Below, piece after piece: positions 27,275 to 36,777 of a DNA stretch of 64,000 nt. The stretch spans positions 868,001 through 932,000 of the forward strand of contig CAVTXH010000002.1 in NCBI GenBank assembly GCA_963738625.1, written 5' to 3'. Below the pieces are notes generated by a model that did no database searches, was not told the origin of the DNA, and was given only the letters and a program-made list of their open reading frames with translations. How positions within the stretch are numbered: position 1 is the first letter of the stretch; every line of letters starts with the position of its first letter. Source of the DNA: UBA7672 sp963738625 (lineage in GTDB: Bacteria > Pseudomonadota > Alphaproteobacteria > Caulobacterales > Hyphomonadaceae). Position numbers and translations under genes: made by a program.

Positions 27275-29695
27275 ATGAAGTCCACGATTTCACCGATCGC
27301 CTGGTTCGAATCCGTTGGCCGCAAGGACGTCCCACTGGTTGGCGGCAAGAACGCATCCATCGGCGAGATGGTTCAGAAGCTCGGCAAGTCTGGCGTCAAC
27401 ACGCCGCCCGGCTTCGCCACCACTACCGACGCCTACTGGAGGTTCGTCGAGGTGAATGGCCTTCGCGACTCTATCGCCAAGGCGCTTGGCCGCCTCGATG
27501 CCGGACAGATGACGCTTGCCGAGGCGGGCGAGGCCATCCGCGCGCTGTTCCTGCAGGGGGAATGGCCGCCGGAAACCGCGGAGGCCATCACGCGCGCCTA
27601 CGCCGAGCTATGCAAGCGCGCGGGCGAGCCGGATGCGGCGGTCGCCGTGCGTTCGAGCGCGACAGCCGAAGACTTGCCCCATGCCAGCTTCGCCGGGCAA
27701 CAGGAAACCTACCTCAACATTCGCGGCGAGCGGGATCTGCTTGCCGCGTGCCGCAAGTGTCTGGCGTCGCTGTTTACCGATCGCGCCATCAGCTATCGGA
27801 AGACGCAGGGCTTCGACAATATGAAGGTCGCGCTTTCCATCGGCATCCAGCTGATGGTGCGATCGGACATCGGCGCAGCGGGGGTGATGTTCACAGTCGA
27901 TACCGAAACCGGTTTCGACAAGGTCGTCGTCATCAATGCCGCGCTTGGACTGGGCGAAAACGTCGTGAAGGGAGCGGTCGATCCGGACGAATACCAGGCG
28001 TTCAAGCCGCTGCTGACCAATCCTGCGTTGAAGCCCATCATCGAGAAGAAGCTCGGCGGCAAGGCCATCAAGATGATCTATGCCAGCGAGGGGGATGCAA
28101 CCACCCGCAACGTTCCCACATCCAGGATGGAGCGCGCAGCGTTCGCCCTTTCCGACGAGGAAATTCTGACGCTGGCGCGCTGGGCGTGCGCCATCGAGCA
28201 GCACTATGGCTGCGCGATGGACATCGAATGGGCGAAGGCGGGCGACACCGGGAAACTCTACATCGTCCAGGCGCGCCCGGAAACCGTCCAGTCGCGCAAG
28301 GATGCCGGCGTCATTCGCACTTACCGCGTGCTCTCGAAGGGCAAGACACTGGCTAAAGGTCTCAGCATCGGCGAGGCGGTGGCCAGCGGGCGCGCCTGCC
28401 TGATCGAGAGCCCCGGCGACATTGCCCGGTTCGTCGAAGGGTCGATCCTTGTGACGCGCACGACCGATCCCGACTGGGTGCCGATCATGAAGCGAGCCGC
28501 AGCCATCATTACGGAGCATGGCGGCCGCACGTCGCACGCCGCCATCATCAGCCGCGAGTTGGGCCTACCGGCCGTCATCGGCGCGCCCAACGCCATGGCC
28601 ATCCTGCACGACCAGCAGGAAATCACCGTTTCATGCGCCGAAGGGGGCGAAGGCTATGTCTATGACGGCGTGGCGAAAGTCGAGGTCGCCGATGTCGACC
28701 TAACCTCCATCCCCGAGACCGAAAGCAAGGTGATGCTGAACCTTGCCAATCCTGCGGCAGCCTTCCGGTGGTGGCGGCTGCCGGCTGACGGCGTGGGACT
28801 GGCGCGCATGGAGTTCGTGATCAGCAACCACATCAAGGTGCACCCCATGGCCCTTGTGCGGTTCGACGATCTGAAGGGCGCGGAGGCCAAGCGCGCAATC
28901 GCGGAACTTACGCAGGGCTATGCCGACCGTACGGAGTATTTCGTCGACAGGCTGGCGCGAGGCCTCGCCCGCCTTGCCGCGGCCTACTATCCCAAGCCGG
29001 TCATCATCCGCACCAGCGATTTCAAGACCAACGAATACGCCCACCTTCTCGGCGGCCAGGAGTTCGAGCCGCAGGAGGAGAACCCGATGATCGGCTTCCG
29101 CGGCGCCTCGCGCTATTACTCGCCGCGCTATCGCCCCGGCTTCGCGCTGGAGTGCCGGGCGCTGAAGCGGCTGCGCGAGGAGATGGGGTTCACGAACGTC
29201 GTCATCATGATTCCGTTCTGCAGGTCGGTGCAGGAAGCGGATCGCGTGCTTGAGGTCATGGCTGATAACGGCCTGCGGCGCGGGGAGAACGGCCTTGAGG
29301 TTTACGTCATGTGCGAGATTCCATCCAATGTGGTTCTGGCGAAGGATTTCGCACAGCGCTTCGATGGATTTTCGATCGGCAGCAACGACCTGACCCAGCT
29401 AACGCTCGGCGTTGATCGCGACTCCGAGGACCTGGCCGAGCTGTTCGACGAGCAGGACGAGGCGGTGAAGTGGATGATCCGGAACGTGATCGCGGCGGCT
29501 CACGAGGCCTATGCCAAGGTAGGCCTGTGCGGACAGGCGCCGTCCGACCATCCCGAGTTCGCGGAATTCCTGGTGATGTGCGGGATCGATTCCATGTCCG
29601 TGAGCCCGGACAGCTTCGTCACCGTGAAGCAGCGCGTCGCGGAAACCGAGCGCTTGATCCGGGCGGCGGACAGGGCGGCGTCACAGCCGGTGTAG
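27275..29695 (+). CDS. ppsA: phosphoenolpyruvate synthase
   Basis: 806 aa. N-terminal ATP-binding domain (VGGKNASIGEMV; VRSSATAEDLPHASFAGQQETYLN), central phosphohistidine domain GGRTSHAAIISRELGLPAVIG with catalytic His at residue 421, and a C-terminal PEP/pyruvate TIM barrel ending in SIGSNDLTQLTLGVDRD and GLCGQAPSDHPEFAEFL. Converts pyruvate and ATP to PEP, AMP and phosphate. A strong ribosome binding site (GGGAGGACTACGCA) precedes the ATG. Its 3' end overlaps the convergent PfkB gene by 15 bases. Follows the PRPP synthetase by 92 bases and may share its transcript. Confidence 0.95.
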   Translation: MKSTISPIAWFESVGRKDVPLVGGKNASIGEMVQKLGKSGVNTPPGFATTTDAYWRFVEVNGLRDSIAKALGRLDAGQMTLAEAGEAIRALFLQGEWPPETAEAITRAYAELCKRAGEPDAAVAVRSSATAEDLPHASFAGQQETYLNIRGERDLLAACRKCLASLFTDRAISYRKTQGFDNMKVALSIGIQLMVRSDIGAAGVMFTVDTETGFDKVVVINAALGLGENVVKGAVDPDEYQAFKPLLTNPALKPIIEKKLGGKAIKMIYASEGDATTRNVPTSRMERAAFALSDEEILTLARWACAIEQHYGCAMDIEWAKAGDTGKLYIVQARPETVQSRKDAGVIRTYRVLSKGKTLAKGLSIGEAVASGRACLIESPGDIARFVEGSILVTRTTDPDWVPIMKRAAAIITEHGGRTSHAAIISRELGLPAVIGAPNAMAILHDQQEITVSCAEGGEGYVYDGVAKVEVADVDLTSIPETESKVMLNLANPAAAFRWWRLPADGVGLARMEFVISNHIKVHPMALVRFDDLKGAEAKRAIAELTQGYADRTEYFVDRLARGLARLAAAYYPKPVIIRTSDFKTNEYAHLLGGQEFEPQEENPMIGFRGASRYYSPRYRPGFALECRALKRLREEMGFTNVVIMIPFCRSVQEADRVLEVMADNGLRRGENGLEVYVMCEIPSNVVLAKDFAQRFDGFSIGSNDLTQLTLGVDRDSEDLAELFDEQDEAVKWMIRNVIAAAHEAYAKVGLCGQAPSDHPEFAEFLVMCGIDSMSVSPDSFVTVKQRVAETERLIRAADRAASQPV

Positions 29696-30634
29696 GGAGA
29701 CCCGGGGCGCGAGCCGGTGCACGTCCTCGGGCCGGCAGAGCTGGGTGCCTTCAGACAGGAGCGCCGCAGACCCGGCGGCGACGGCGAAGCGGAGCGTGCT
29801 GTCGAGAGAATGGCCCGCCGACAGCGACCAGACCATCGCGCCCAAAAAGCTGTCGCCCGCTCCTACCGTGCCTACAACCTTGACGGGTAGGGGATCGCTG
29901 AACCATGCCTCCTCGCGGGTCACGAGCAGCGCGCCGGCCGAGCCGAGGGTCAGCGCCACGATCTGCACCTTGCCGGCCTCGATGAGGCGGCGGCATGCGT
30001 GCACCTGGCTTGCCCGGTCGCCGAGATCCTCGGAGACGATTTCCTGCAGTTCGCGCAGGTTCGGCTTGGCGAGGTAGACGCCCGCTTCCAGCGCCGCCTT
30101 CAGCTGCGATCCCGACGCATCAACGACAAATCGCGCGCCGACTCGCCTGGCGATGGCGGCGATGCGGGCATGAGCATCCGCCGGCGCGCCGTTCGGCATG
30201 CTGCCGCTTACGACGACATACGTCCGGCCTTTCGCAAGGGTCTCGATCTGCTCCTCGCACGCCTGCCATTCTGCTTCGGTGAGGACAGGACCGGGCATGA
30301 CGAAGCGGAACTCGTCATTCGTCGTTTCATCGACGACGGTGAAGGATTCGCGCGTCTGACCTGCCACGGGCAGTGCAAGGCTGGGCACGTTCTCGCTTTC
30401 CACAAGCTGCTTGAGCTGCTCGCCGACCACGCCGCCCGCCGTGAAGACCGCCGTGACGCTTCCACCCAAGCGGCTCACGACGCGCGCCACATTTATGCCG
30501 CCGCCGCCCGCCGAGCGCACCTCCGCCCGGCACCGGAGTTTTCGCACGGGCTCGATGCGATCGACGGAGGTCGAAATGTCCACCGCCGGGTTCAGTGTGA
30601 TGGTGAGAATCTCTGGCGGCGACCGATTCATCAT
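29681..30634 (-). CDS. pfkB: PfkB-family sugar-phosphate kinase (1-phosphofructokinase/Pfk-2 type)
   Basis: 317 aa. N-terminal ILTITLNPAVDIST and GGGGINVARVVSRLGG and C-terminal GTVGAGDSFLGAMVWSL with the catalytic Asp define the 1-phosphofructokinase/tagatose-6-phosphate kinase branch of the ribokinase fold. Phosphorylates fructose-6-phosphate or fructose-1-phosphate with ATP. Two adjacent ATGs (30634 and 30631), no strong ribosome binding site. Being next to PEP synthase it may balance the upper part of glycolysis. Substrate assignment is by family only. Confidence 0.87.
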   Translation of the reverse strand: MMNRSPPEILTITLNPAVDISTSVDRIEPVRKLRCRAEVRSAGGGGINVARVVSRLGGSVTAVFTAGGVVGEQLKQLVESENVPSLALPVAGQTRESFTVVDETTNDEFRFVMPGPVLTEAEWQACEEQIETLAKGRTYVVVSGSMPNGAPADAHARIAAIARRVGARFVVDASGSQLKAALEAGVYLAKPNLRELQEIVSEDLGDRASQVHACRRLIEAGKVQIVALTLGSAGALLVTREEAWFSDPLPVKVVGTVGAGDSFLGAMVWSLSAGHSLDSTLRFAVAAGSAALLSEGTQLCRPEDVHRLAPRVSLHRL

Positions 30635-30726
30635 CGGCTGGTTGGAACATCACCGCACTGGATTTTCAAGCTTGGGGCGTTGCGCCTTCGAAAAAACGCG
30701 CCGACTCGCAGCCCAGGTCCGAAACA

Positions 30727-31200
30727 TCACTTCTTCAGAATGGCGGGCCAATTGCTGTTGGCCTTGGCGATGAAGCCGGGGATGTCGGCTTCCCACTTCT
30801 TCTGGATGCTGGCGTCGTAGTTCAGATAGAGCTTGCCGTTGACCAGCTTCCACGCCTTGGGATCGCCCTTGGCGGTGTAGCCTTGCGCGGCGGCCCAAGC
30901 GCAATAGCCGCCGTATTGCGGGGCGTACTTGTCCGGATCGGCCTTGAAGGCGGCGAGGTTTTCCGCGGTTGAAAAGCGCCAGGTGGCGTTCTTGTGCCTG
31001 TACTCGAACGCCTTGCGTCCTTCGGTCGGCTTGCCGGACGTGAAGTAGGCGACGGGGTCGTAGCCGCCGACAGCGAGGTCATCGAACAGGCCGTGATAGA
31101 TCGGCGCCTTTTCCGCAAAGGCCATGGGCGTGACGGCAAGACCTGCGGTGACGAGACTGAGAGCGATGATGGCTTGGCGTAGCATGGTTGGGCGCAGCAT
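30727..31200 (-). CDS. exported YHS-domain protein
   Basis: 157 aa with a signal peptide (LRQAIIALSLVTAGLAVTPMAFA). The mature part is a YHS family domain (VGGYDPVAYFTSGKPTEG, FSTAENLAAFKADPDKYAPQYGGYCAWA), a module associated with metal binding; the single Cys in GGYCAWA is the conserved position. 43 bases after the DoxX gene and on the same strand, so probably in one SigF-dependent operon. The start at 31200 has AGGA nine bases ahead; 31185 is an alternative. Likely periplasmic stress- or metal-related function, inferred. Confidence 0.87.
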   Translation of the reverse strand: MLRPTMLRQAIIALSLVTAGLAVTPMAFAEKAPIYHGLFDDLAVGGYDPVAYFTSGKPTEGRKAFEYRHKNATWRFSTAENLAAFKADPDKYAPQYGGYCAWAAAQGYTAKGDPKAWKLVNGKLYLNYDASIQKKWEADIPGFIAKANSNWPAILKK

Positions 31201-31243
31201 GGTTGCTTGTCCTGTTATCTTCGTGGGGAGGTTCAGTCGGGGA

Positions 31244-31771
31244 TCAGGCGGTGCGAGTTTGAACGATCATGCCGACATCGCCAATGAGTCTGAACAGCGC
31301 CTTGCGGCGCAGGATCAGCAGCGTGACCATCGACAGCCAGGTGGCGCAGGCAGCCATGAACAGGGCGCCGCCATTGTGGTTGGGATCGACGCCAAGGGGC
31401 GTGAAGAGATGGAAGGAGATTGCCCCGGTCATCACCGCAAGCCCGATCAGCGAGCCGAGCACGCCGAGCGGGCGGAAGCGGGCCGTCAGGCCGACGAGGA
31501 GCAGCGTGCTGGCGACCAGTTCGGCGGAGCCGATGACGTATTGGCTGAAGAGGCCGGTGTGGCCAAAGAGGCCGGAAGCGCCGAAGCTGGCGGCCCAGCC
31601 GTCCAGCGCACTGAATATCTCCTGGGTGTTGACGTGGTCGGTGAACTTGAAGCGCAGGCTGTCGAGGAAGACGGCGCTGGCGAAAAGCGTCAGGACGACA
31701 GGAACCCATTTCCCGGCGAGGGCGGCTATGTCGGTCTTTGCGGCGGCGACTGTGGGGGTCATGTCCGGCAT
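31244..31771 (-). CDS. DoxX-like four-TM membrane protein
   Basis: 175 aa; four hydrophobic segments (around WVPVVLTLFASAVFLDSL, YVIGSAELVASTLLLVGL, VLGSLIGLAVMTGAISFHLF, LFMAACATWLSMVTLLIL). The RFRPLGVLGSLIGLAVM and SAELVASTLLLVG segments fit the DoxX/DUF417-like family, often in redox-stress regulons. The start at 31771 follows AAGGACAAAGG; the longer frame to 32305 is a shadow of the sigma-factor gene. A SigF-type promoter lies 40 bases upstream. Confidence 0.82.
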   Translation of the reverse strand: MPDMTPTVAAAKTDIAALAGKWVPVVLTLFASAVFLDSLRFKFTDHVNTQEIFSALDGWAASFGASGLFGHTGLFSQYVIGSAELVASTLLLVGLTARFRPLGVLGSLIGLAVMTGAISFHLFTPLGVDPNHNGGALFMAACATWLSMVTLLILRRKALFRLIGDVGMIVQTRTA

Positions 31772-31810
31772 CCTTTGTCCTTGTGGGTTACCCGGGTCTT
31801 CATCCGGGAT

Positions 31811-31836
31811 TTCGCGGACAGGCTCGCAGGCGTTAC
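31811..31836 (-). promoter_or_regulatory. SigF-type ECF promoter for the DoxX-YHS operon
   Basis: On the minus strand GTAACG (31836-31831), 16 bases, CGAA (31814-31811). This matches, with one mismatch in the -35, the GTAACC-N16-CGAA consensus of Caulobacter SigF as I recall it. The -10 ends 40 bases before the DoxX start. Confidence 0.75.
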
Positions 31837-31871
31837 GCTGATCCGGCCAATTCTTTTTTTGCATGGACCCT

Positions 31872-31897
31872 GTAACCGCCGCATAGGGTGCGGCGAA
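31872..31897 (+). promoter_or_regulatory. SigF-type ECF promoter for the sigma-factor gene (autoregulation)
   Basis: GTAACC (31872-31877), a 16-base spacer, CGAA (31894-31897): a perfect match to the SigF consensus as I recall it, ending 36 bases before the ATG of the sigma-factor gene. It lies back to back with the promoter of the DoxX operon, so the sigma factor probably activates both its own operon and the divergent one. Confidence 0.8.
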
Positions 31898-31933
31898 AGC
31901 CTCAGAAAGCCCCGAAAGCCCAAGGTTGGCTGA

Positions 31934-32467
31934 ATGGAAGAAGCCGCGCTGCACGCGCTGATGGTTCGGGGGCTGGCCGGCGATTCCGCCGCCTATACGG
32001 CGTTGCTGAGACGCCTGGCGGAGGCCCTTCGGGCCTATTTCCGCCGGAGGCTGTTCCGGCAGGCGCACGAGGCGGAGGATCTGGTGCAGGACGTCCTGAT
32101 GGCTATTCACGCAAAGCGCGCCACGTTCGACCCGTCGCAGAGGCTGACGGTGTGGGTCTATGCGATCGCGCACTACAAGCTGATCGACTATCTCCGCCGC
32201 GCCAGGCGCCGGGGCGTCGCCGTTCCGATCGACGATGAAACTGAGCTGTTTGCGGAGGCGGGAGATGGCGCCGCTTCGGCGGATGTCGAAACCCTGCTGC
32301 AGCATCTGCCGGAAAAGCAGCGCCAGACGATCCGGCTGGTTAAGCTGGAGGAGCTGTCGGTCCGGGAAGCGGCGGCGAAGGCGGGCATCAGCGAGTCAGA
32401 CGTTAAGGTGTCGGTGCACAGAGGAATGAAGAAGCTGTCGAAGATCATCAAGGATGGAGAGGGCTGA
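31934..32467 (+). CDS. sigF: ECF sigma factor, SigF-like
   Basis: 177 aa. Region 2 spans ~25-90 (AEALRAYFRRRL; EAEDLVQDVLMAIHAKRATFD; LTVWVYAIAHYKLIDYLRRAR), region 4 ~118-170 (LLQHLPEKQRQTIRLVKLEELSVREAAAKAGISESDVKVSVHRGMKKL). Its stop overlaps the start of the NrsF-like gene (TGATG), the standard arrangement for an ECF factor and its anti-sigma. In Caulobacter the homologous pair responds to heavy metals such as chromate and cadmium; transfer of that role is inference. A consensus SigF promoter lies upstream. Confidence 0.92.
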   Translation: MEEAALHALMVRGLAGDSAAYTALLRRLAEALRAYFRRRLFRQAHEAEDLVQDVLMAIHAKRATFDPSQRLTVWVYAIAHYKLIDYLRRARRRGVAVPIDDETELFAEAGDGAASADVETLLQHLPEKQRQTIRLVKLEELSVREAAAKAGISESDVKVSVHRGMKKLSKIIKDGEG

Positions 32468-33099
32468 TGGAAACGGATGCGGTGATCCAGACCCTCGCGC
32501 GTGACCCGAAGGTCAAAGGGCCGCCGACGCCGGTGGGGCTGGCGATCTGCCTTGTTGCGGCGCTGGCCTATTCGGTTCTGGCCATCCTGATCATCGCCGG
32601 CGCGCGGCCGGATTTCGCGGCGCAGGCGCCGTGGGTTGCCGCCAAGGCGGGACTATCGCTGCTGTTCGCGCTGGCCGCTGCGCCCTTGCTGCTGCGTCTC
32701 TCCCGGCCGGGTCAGAAGGCGGGCGCGTGGCTGCCGCTGCTCGGCGTTCTGCTCGTTGGCTGCGTGATGACGGTCGCCGGATCGCTGGCGAGTATTGCCG
32801 AAGGAGAACGTCTCAAGGCGATTACCGGCGGCGGTTTCCCGGTCTGCGCGGTCGTTATTCCGACCCTCGCGGCGCCTTCCACGGCTGCGCTCTTTCTCTG
32901 GCTGCGCAAGCAGGCGCCGACGCAGCCCGTGATGGCCGGGATGGCGGCGGGCGTTCTTTCCGGCGCATTGGCCGCCATGGCCTATGCGTTGACCTGCCCT
33001 GTGGACTCGGCTGCGTTCGTGGCGACGTGGTACCCCATGGCGATCACCCTCTGCGCGGCCCTGGGCGCGCTGGCCGGAAAGTTCGCCCTGCGCTGGTAA
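32467..33099 (+). CDS. nrsF: NrsF-like anti-sigma factor (DUF1109, six-TM)
   Basis: 210-aa membrane protein with six hydrophobic segments from ~25 to ~207. Cysteines at 99, 127 (GFPVCAVVIP) and 177 (YALTCPVDS); the last two are exactly 50 residues apart, as are the two functional cysteines of Caulobacter NrsF (131 and 181, from memory), and CPVD near the second is typical. It holds the sigma factor at the membrane until stress. The short N-terminal cytoplasmic stretch would be the sigma-binding part. Confidence 0.9.
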   Translation: METDAVIQTLARDPKVKGPPTPVGLAICLVAALAYSVLAILIIAGARPDFAAQAPWVAAKAGLSLLFALAAAPLLLRLSRPGQKAGAWLPLLGVLLVGCVMTVAGSLASIAEGERLKAITGGGFPVCAVVIPTLAAPSTAALFLWLRKQAPTQPVMAGMAAGVLSGALAAMAYALTCPVDSAAFVATWYPMAITLCAALGALAGKFALRW

Positions 33100-33351
33100 G
33101 ACCGGGGCGGCGCAACCGCTGCCACATTCCGATCCAGCAGCGGTTTGACGCAGCGCCGGCGCCCGGCGAGCGCGCATCGGCGGGACCCGCTGCCGCTCAG
33201 GCGCCCACATATTGTTCGTGCAATGGGGGACTCGCTCAAATTGCCGTCGCGCAGGCGAGATGCCGACCGCGGGCCGGCGCCCTGCATACAGCCCAGGCAA
33301 ACTGTGAAAAAACCAGCGTCGAACCTTTAAGCGCAGCGGCCTGCACAGACG

Positions 33352-36300
33352 ATGTCGATCAAAGCCAGCATCTATCATCTGACACACTACAGATACGACC
33401 GGCCGGTAACGCTGGGCCCGCAGGTGATCCGCCTGCGCCCGGCGCCGCATTCACGGACGCGCGTGATCTCGCATTCGCTGAAGGTTGCACCTGACAAGCA
33501 TTTCGTGAACTTCCAGCAGGACCCCTATGGCAACTGGCTGGCGCGCTTCGTATTCCCGGAGCCGGTGCGCGAGCTGAAGATCGAGGTCGATCTCGTCGCG
33601 GACATGGCGGTTTACAATCCGTTCGACTTCTTCGTGGAGGAGACGGCGGAGACATGGCCGTTCGAATACCCGGCCGACACCGCCGATGACCTAGCGATCT
33701 ATCTGAAGCCGGAGCCGCTTGGGCCGCATCTCAAGCAGTTCCTCGCAGGCGCGCCGCGCGAGAAGACGCGAACGGTGGACTTCATCGTCAACCTGAATGC
33801 GCGGGTTTCGCGGGAGATCAACTACCTGATCCGCATGGCGCCCGGGGTGCAGACGCCGGAAGAGACATTCGAGAAAGCGTCGGGCTCGTGCAGGGATTCG
33901 AGCTGGCTTCTGGTGAACGCCCTGCGGCATCTGGGTTTGGCGGCGCGGTTCGTATCGGGCTATCTGATCCAGCTGAAGCCGGACCTTGTGGCGTTGGACG
34001 GGCCGCCGGGAACCAGCGTCGACTTCACCGACCTGCACGCCTGGTGCGAGGTCTACCTGCCCGGCGCGGGATGGATCGGCTTGGATCCGACATCCGGGCT
34101 GCTGACCGGCGAAAGCCACATCCCGCTGGCGGCCACGCCGCACTATCGCAATGCCGCGCCGATCTCGGGCGTAGCGAGCGCGGCCAAGGTCGACTTTGCG
34201 TTCGACATGAACGTGAAGCGGGTTGCCGAGCATCCGCGCATCACCAAGCCTTTCTCCGACGATAGCTGGGCGGCGCTCGATGCGCTGGGCGAGAAGGTGG
34301 ATGCGGCGTTGCAGGCAGGCGATGTGCGCCTGACCATGGGCGGAGAGCCGACTTTCGTCTCGATCGACGATTTCGAGTCCGCGGAGTGGAACACAGGCGC
34401 TGACGGGCCGACCAAGCGCGTGCTGTCCGACAAGCTGATCCGGCGGCTACGCGACCGGTTCGCGCCGGGCGGGTTCCTGCACTACGGACAGGGCAAGTGG
34501 TATCCGGGCGAGACGCTGCCGCGCTGGACGTTCTCTCTATACTGGCGGCGCGACGCGAAGCCGATCTGGCGCGACCCCGCGCTGGTGGCGGAGGAAGGCA
34601 AGGAAAGCGGCGCCACGAAGAAACACGCCGAGGCGCTGTTGAAGACGATGGCCGAGGAGCTCGGCGTCGGCGCGGAGATGGTGATCCCAGCCTATGAAGA
34701 CCCAGCGAGCTGGATCCTCAAGGAAGGCAACCTGCCAGAGAATGTGACGCCGGAGAACTCCAAGCTGAAGGATCCGGAGGAGCGCAACCGCATCGCCAAG
34801 GTGTTCGGGCGCGGGCTTACGGAGCCTTCGGGCTATGTGCTGCCGATCCAGCGCTGGCAGGCGAAGGCGACCGAGGGAAAGAAGCCGCCCACCGGGGGGG
34901 CCGCGGGCAAGAGCGCCACGCCGGGCAGCATGCCTGCGCCGAAGCGCTGGAAGTCCGAGCGCTGGAAGCTGCGGCGGGGGCACATGTTCCTGGCGCCGGG
35001 CGACAGCGCCGTGGGCTATCGCCTGCCGCTGGAGTCGCTGCCCCATATTCCACCTGCTCAGTATCCGTATCTCAACCCGGCCGATCCATTCGAGGAGCGC
35101 GGGCCGCTGCCAGACTATGTTCCGCAGCAACGGGCGGCGCAGGCGCAGGCTTCGTTCACGGCGTCCGAAAGCGGGCAGCAGGGGCAGCAGGAACAGTCTT
35201 TTTCCGAGGTCGCGGGCACGGTGCGCACGGCGATGACGGTGGAGGCGCGAGACGGGCGGCTCTGCGTGTTCATGCCCCCAGTGGAGCGGATCGAGGACTA
35301 TCTGGAGCTGGTGTCCGCGGCCGAGACCGCGGCGGCGACGATCGGCATGCCGGTGCATATCGAGGGCTACGCCCCGCCGCACGATCCGCGCATGAACGTC
35401 ATCCGCGTGGCGCCGGATCCAGGCGTGATCGAGGTGAACATACATCCGGCGTCGAGCTGGAAGGAGTGCGTGGCGACCACGGAAGCAATCTACGAGGAAG
35501 CGCGGCAGTGCCGGCTCGGCTGCGACAAGTTCATGATCGACGGGCGGCACACCGGCACAGGCGGCGGCAACCATGTCGTGGTCGGCGGGGCGACGCCGAT
35601 GGATTCGCCCTTCCTGCGGCGGCCAGACCTGCTGAAGAGCCTGCTGCTGCTGTGGCAGCGGCGGCCGTCCCTCTCCTATCTCTTCTCCGGCATGTTCATC
35701 GGGCCGACGTCGCAGGCGCCGCGCATCGACGAGGCGCGGCATGACAGTCTTTACGAACTTGAGATCGCGCTGTCGCAGATCCATGCGCCGGGTGCTGGAC
35801 CCGCGACGACGCCATGGCTGGTCGACCGACTGCTGCGCAACCTGCTGATCGACGTTTCGGGCAATACGCACCGGACAGAAATCTGCATCGATAAGCTGTT
35901 CTCGCCGGATGGCCCGACGGGACGGCTGGGGCTGGTGGAGTTCCGCGGCTTCGAGATGCCGCCGGATCCGCGCATGAGCCTGGCGCAGCAGGTGCTGATC
36001 CGCGCGCTGATCGCACGCATGTGGCAGTCGCCGCTGAACGGCACCCCGGTGCGGTGGGGAACCGCGCTGCATGACCGGTTCATGCTGCCGCACTATGTGT
36101 GGGACGATTTCCTCGACGTGCTGCGCGATCTGTCCGCGCACGGCTTCGAGTTGCGGTCGGACTGGTATGAGGCGCAGTGCGAGTTCCGTTTTCCGTTCTG
36201 TGGCGAGGTGGAGGCCGAGGGCGTGCATCTCGAAATCCGGCAGGCACTCGAGCCATGGCACGTACTGGGCGAGACCGGCGCAATCGGCGGCACAGTGCGC

Positions 36301-36735
36301 TTTGCGGATTCGTCCGCCGAGCGCGTCCAGGTGAAACTGACGGCGACCGACGCTGAACGCTATGCCGTCGCCTGCAACCGGCGGCGCGTTCCGCTGAAGC
36401 CGACAGGTTCGGGTTCGGCTGTGGCGGGCGTACGCTACAAGGCGTGGAAGCCGCCGATGTCCTTGCACCCGGTCCTGCCGGTCAATGCGCCGCTGACGTT
36501 CGACATATTCGACACATGGACGGATCGAGCGCTCAGCGGGTGCGTTTACCACGTAGCGCACCCTGGCGGACGGAACTACGAGACCTTCCCGGTGAATGGA
36601 AATGAGGCCGAAGCCAGGCGGCTGGCGCGTTTCGAGCCGCATGGCCATACTCCAGGGGCGTATCAGCTTGCGCCTGAGTCGCCGCACCCAGAGTTTCCTT
36701 TCACGCTGGACCTCAGGCGGCCGGCGGGTATCTAA
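33352..36735 (+). CDS. transglutaminase-like plus DUF2126 putative amidoligase fusion
   Basis: 1127 aa, cytoplasmic. N-terminal region (IYHLTHYRYDRPVTLGPQV) and transglutaminase core with C180 (SGSCRDSSWLL), H229 (DLHAWCEVY) and D245 (GLDPTSG); then from ~305 the DUF2126 region (VRLTMGGEPTFVSIDD; RHTGTGGGNHVVVGGATP ~725; FIGPTSQAPRID), classed as a putative amidoligase. The family is predicted to form or exchange amide bonds in an unknown peptide. A Ser/Gln-rich segment (~600-620) is a probable linker. It heads a three-gene run with the ATP-grasp/alpha-E protein and a second transglutaminase. About 250 bases without a gene precede it. Confidence 0.9.
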   Translation: MSIKASIYHLTHYRYDRPVTLGPQVIRLRPAPHSRTRVISHSLKVAPDKHFVNFQQDPYGNWLARFVFPEPVRELKIEVDLVADMAVYNPFDFFVEETAETWPFEYPADTADDLAIYLKPEPLGPHLKQFLAGAPREKTRTVDFIVNLNARVSREINYLIRMAPGVQTPEETFEKASGSCRDSSWLLVNALRHLGLAARFVSGYLIQLKPDLVALDGPPGTSVDFTDLHAWCEVYLPGAGWIGLDPTSGLLTGESHIPLAATPHYRNAAPISGVASAAKVDFAFDMNVKRVAEHPRITKPFSDDSWAALDALGEKVDAALQAGDVRLTMGGEPTFVSIDDFESAEWNTGADGPTKRVLSDKLIRRLRDRFAPGGFLHYGQGKWYPGETLPRWTFSLYWRRDAKPIWRDPALVAEEGKESGATKKHAEALLKTMAEELGVGAEMVIPAYEDPASWILKEGNLPENVTPENSKLKDPEERNRIAKVFGRGLTEPSGYVLPIQRWQAKATEGKKPPTGGAAGKSATPGSMPAPKRWKSERWKLRRGHMFLAPGDSAVGYRLPLESLPHIPPAQYPYLNPADPFEERGPLPDYVPQQRAAQAQASFTASESGQQGQQEQSFSEVAGTVRTAMTVEARDGRLCVFMPPVERIEDYLELVSAAETAAATIGMPVHIEGYAPPHDPRMNVIRVAPDPGVIEVNIHPASSWKECVATTEAIYEEARQCRLGCDKFMIDGRHTGTGGGNHVVVGGATPMDSPFLRRPDLLKSLLLLWQRRPSLSYLFSGMFIGPTSQAPRIDEARHDSLYELEIALSQIHAPGAGPATTPWLVDRLLRNLLIDVSGNTHRTEICIDKLFSPDGPTGRLGLVEFRGFEMPPDPRMSLAQQVLIRALIARMWQSPLNGTPVRWGTALHDRFMLPHYVWDDFLDVLRDLSAHGFELRSDWYEAQCEFRFPFCGEVEAEGVHLEIRQALEPWHVLGETGAIGGTVRFADSSAERVQVKLTATDAERYAVACNRRRVPLKPTGSGSAVAGVRYKAWKPPMSLHPVLPVNAPLTFDIFDTWTDRALSGCVYHVAHPGGRNYETFPVNGNEAEARRLARFEPHGHTPGAYQLAPESPHPEFPFTLDLRRPAGI

Positions 36736-36777
36736 GCTTCGCCTGCCTGACGACCCGCGCTTCCTGGGATTTCCGAC

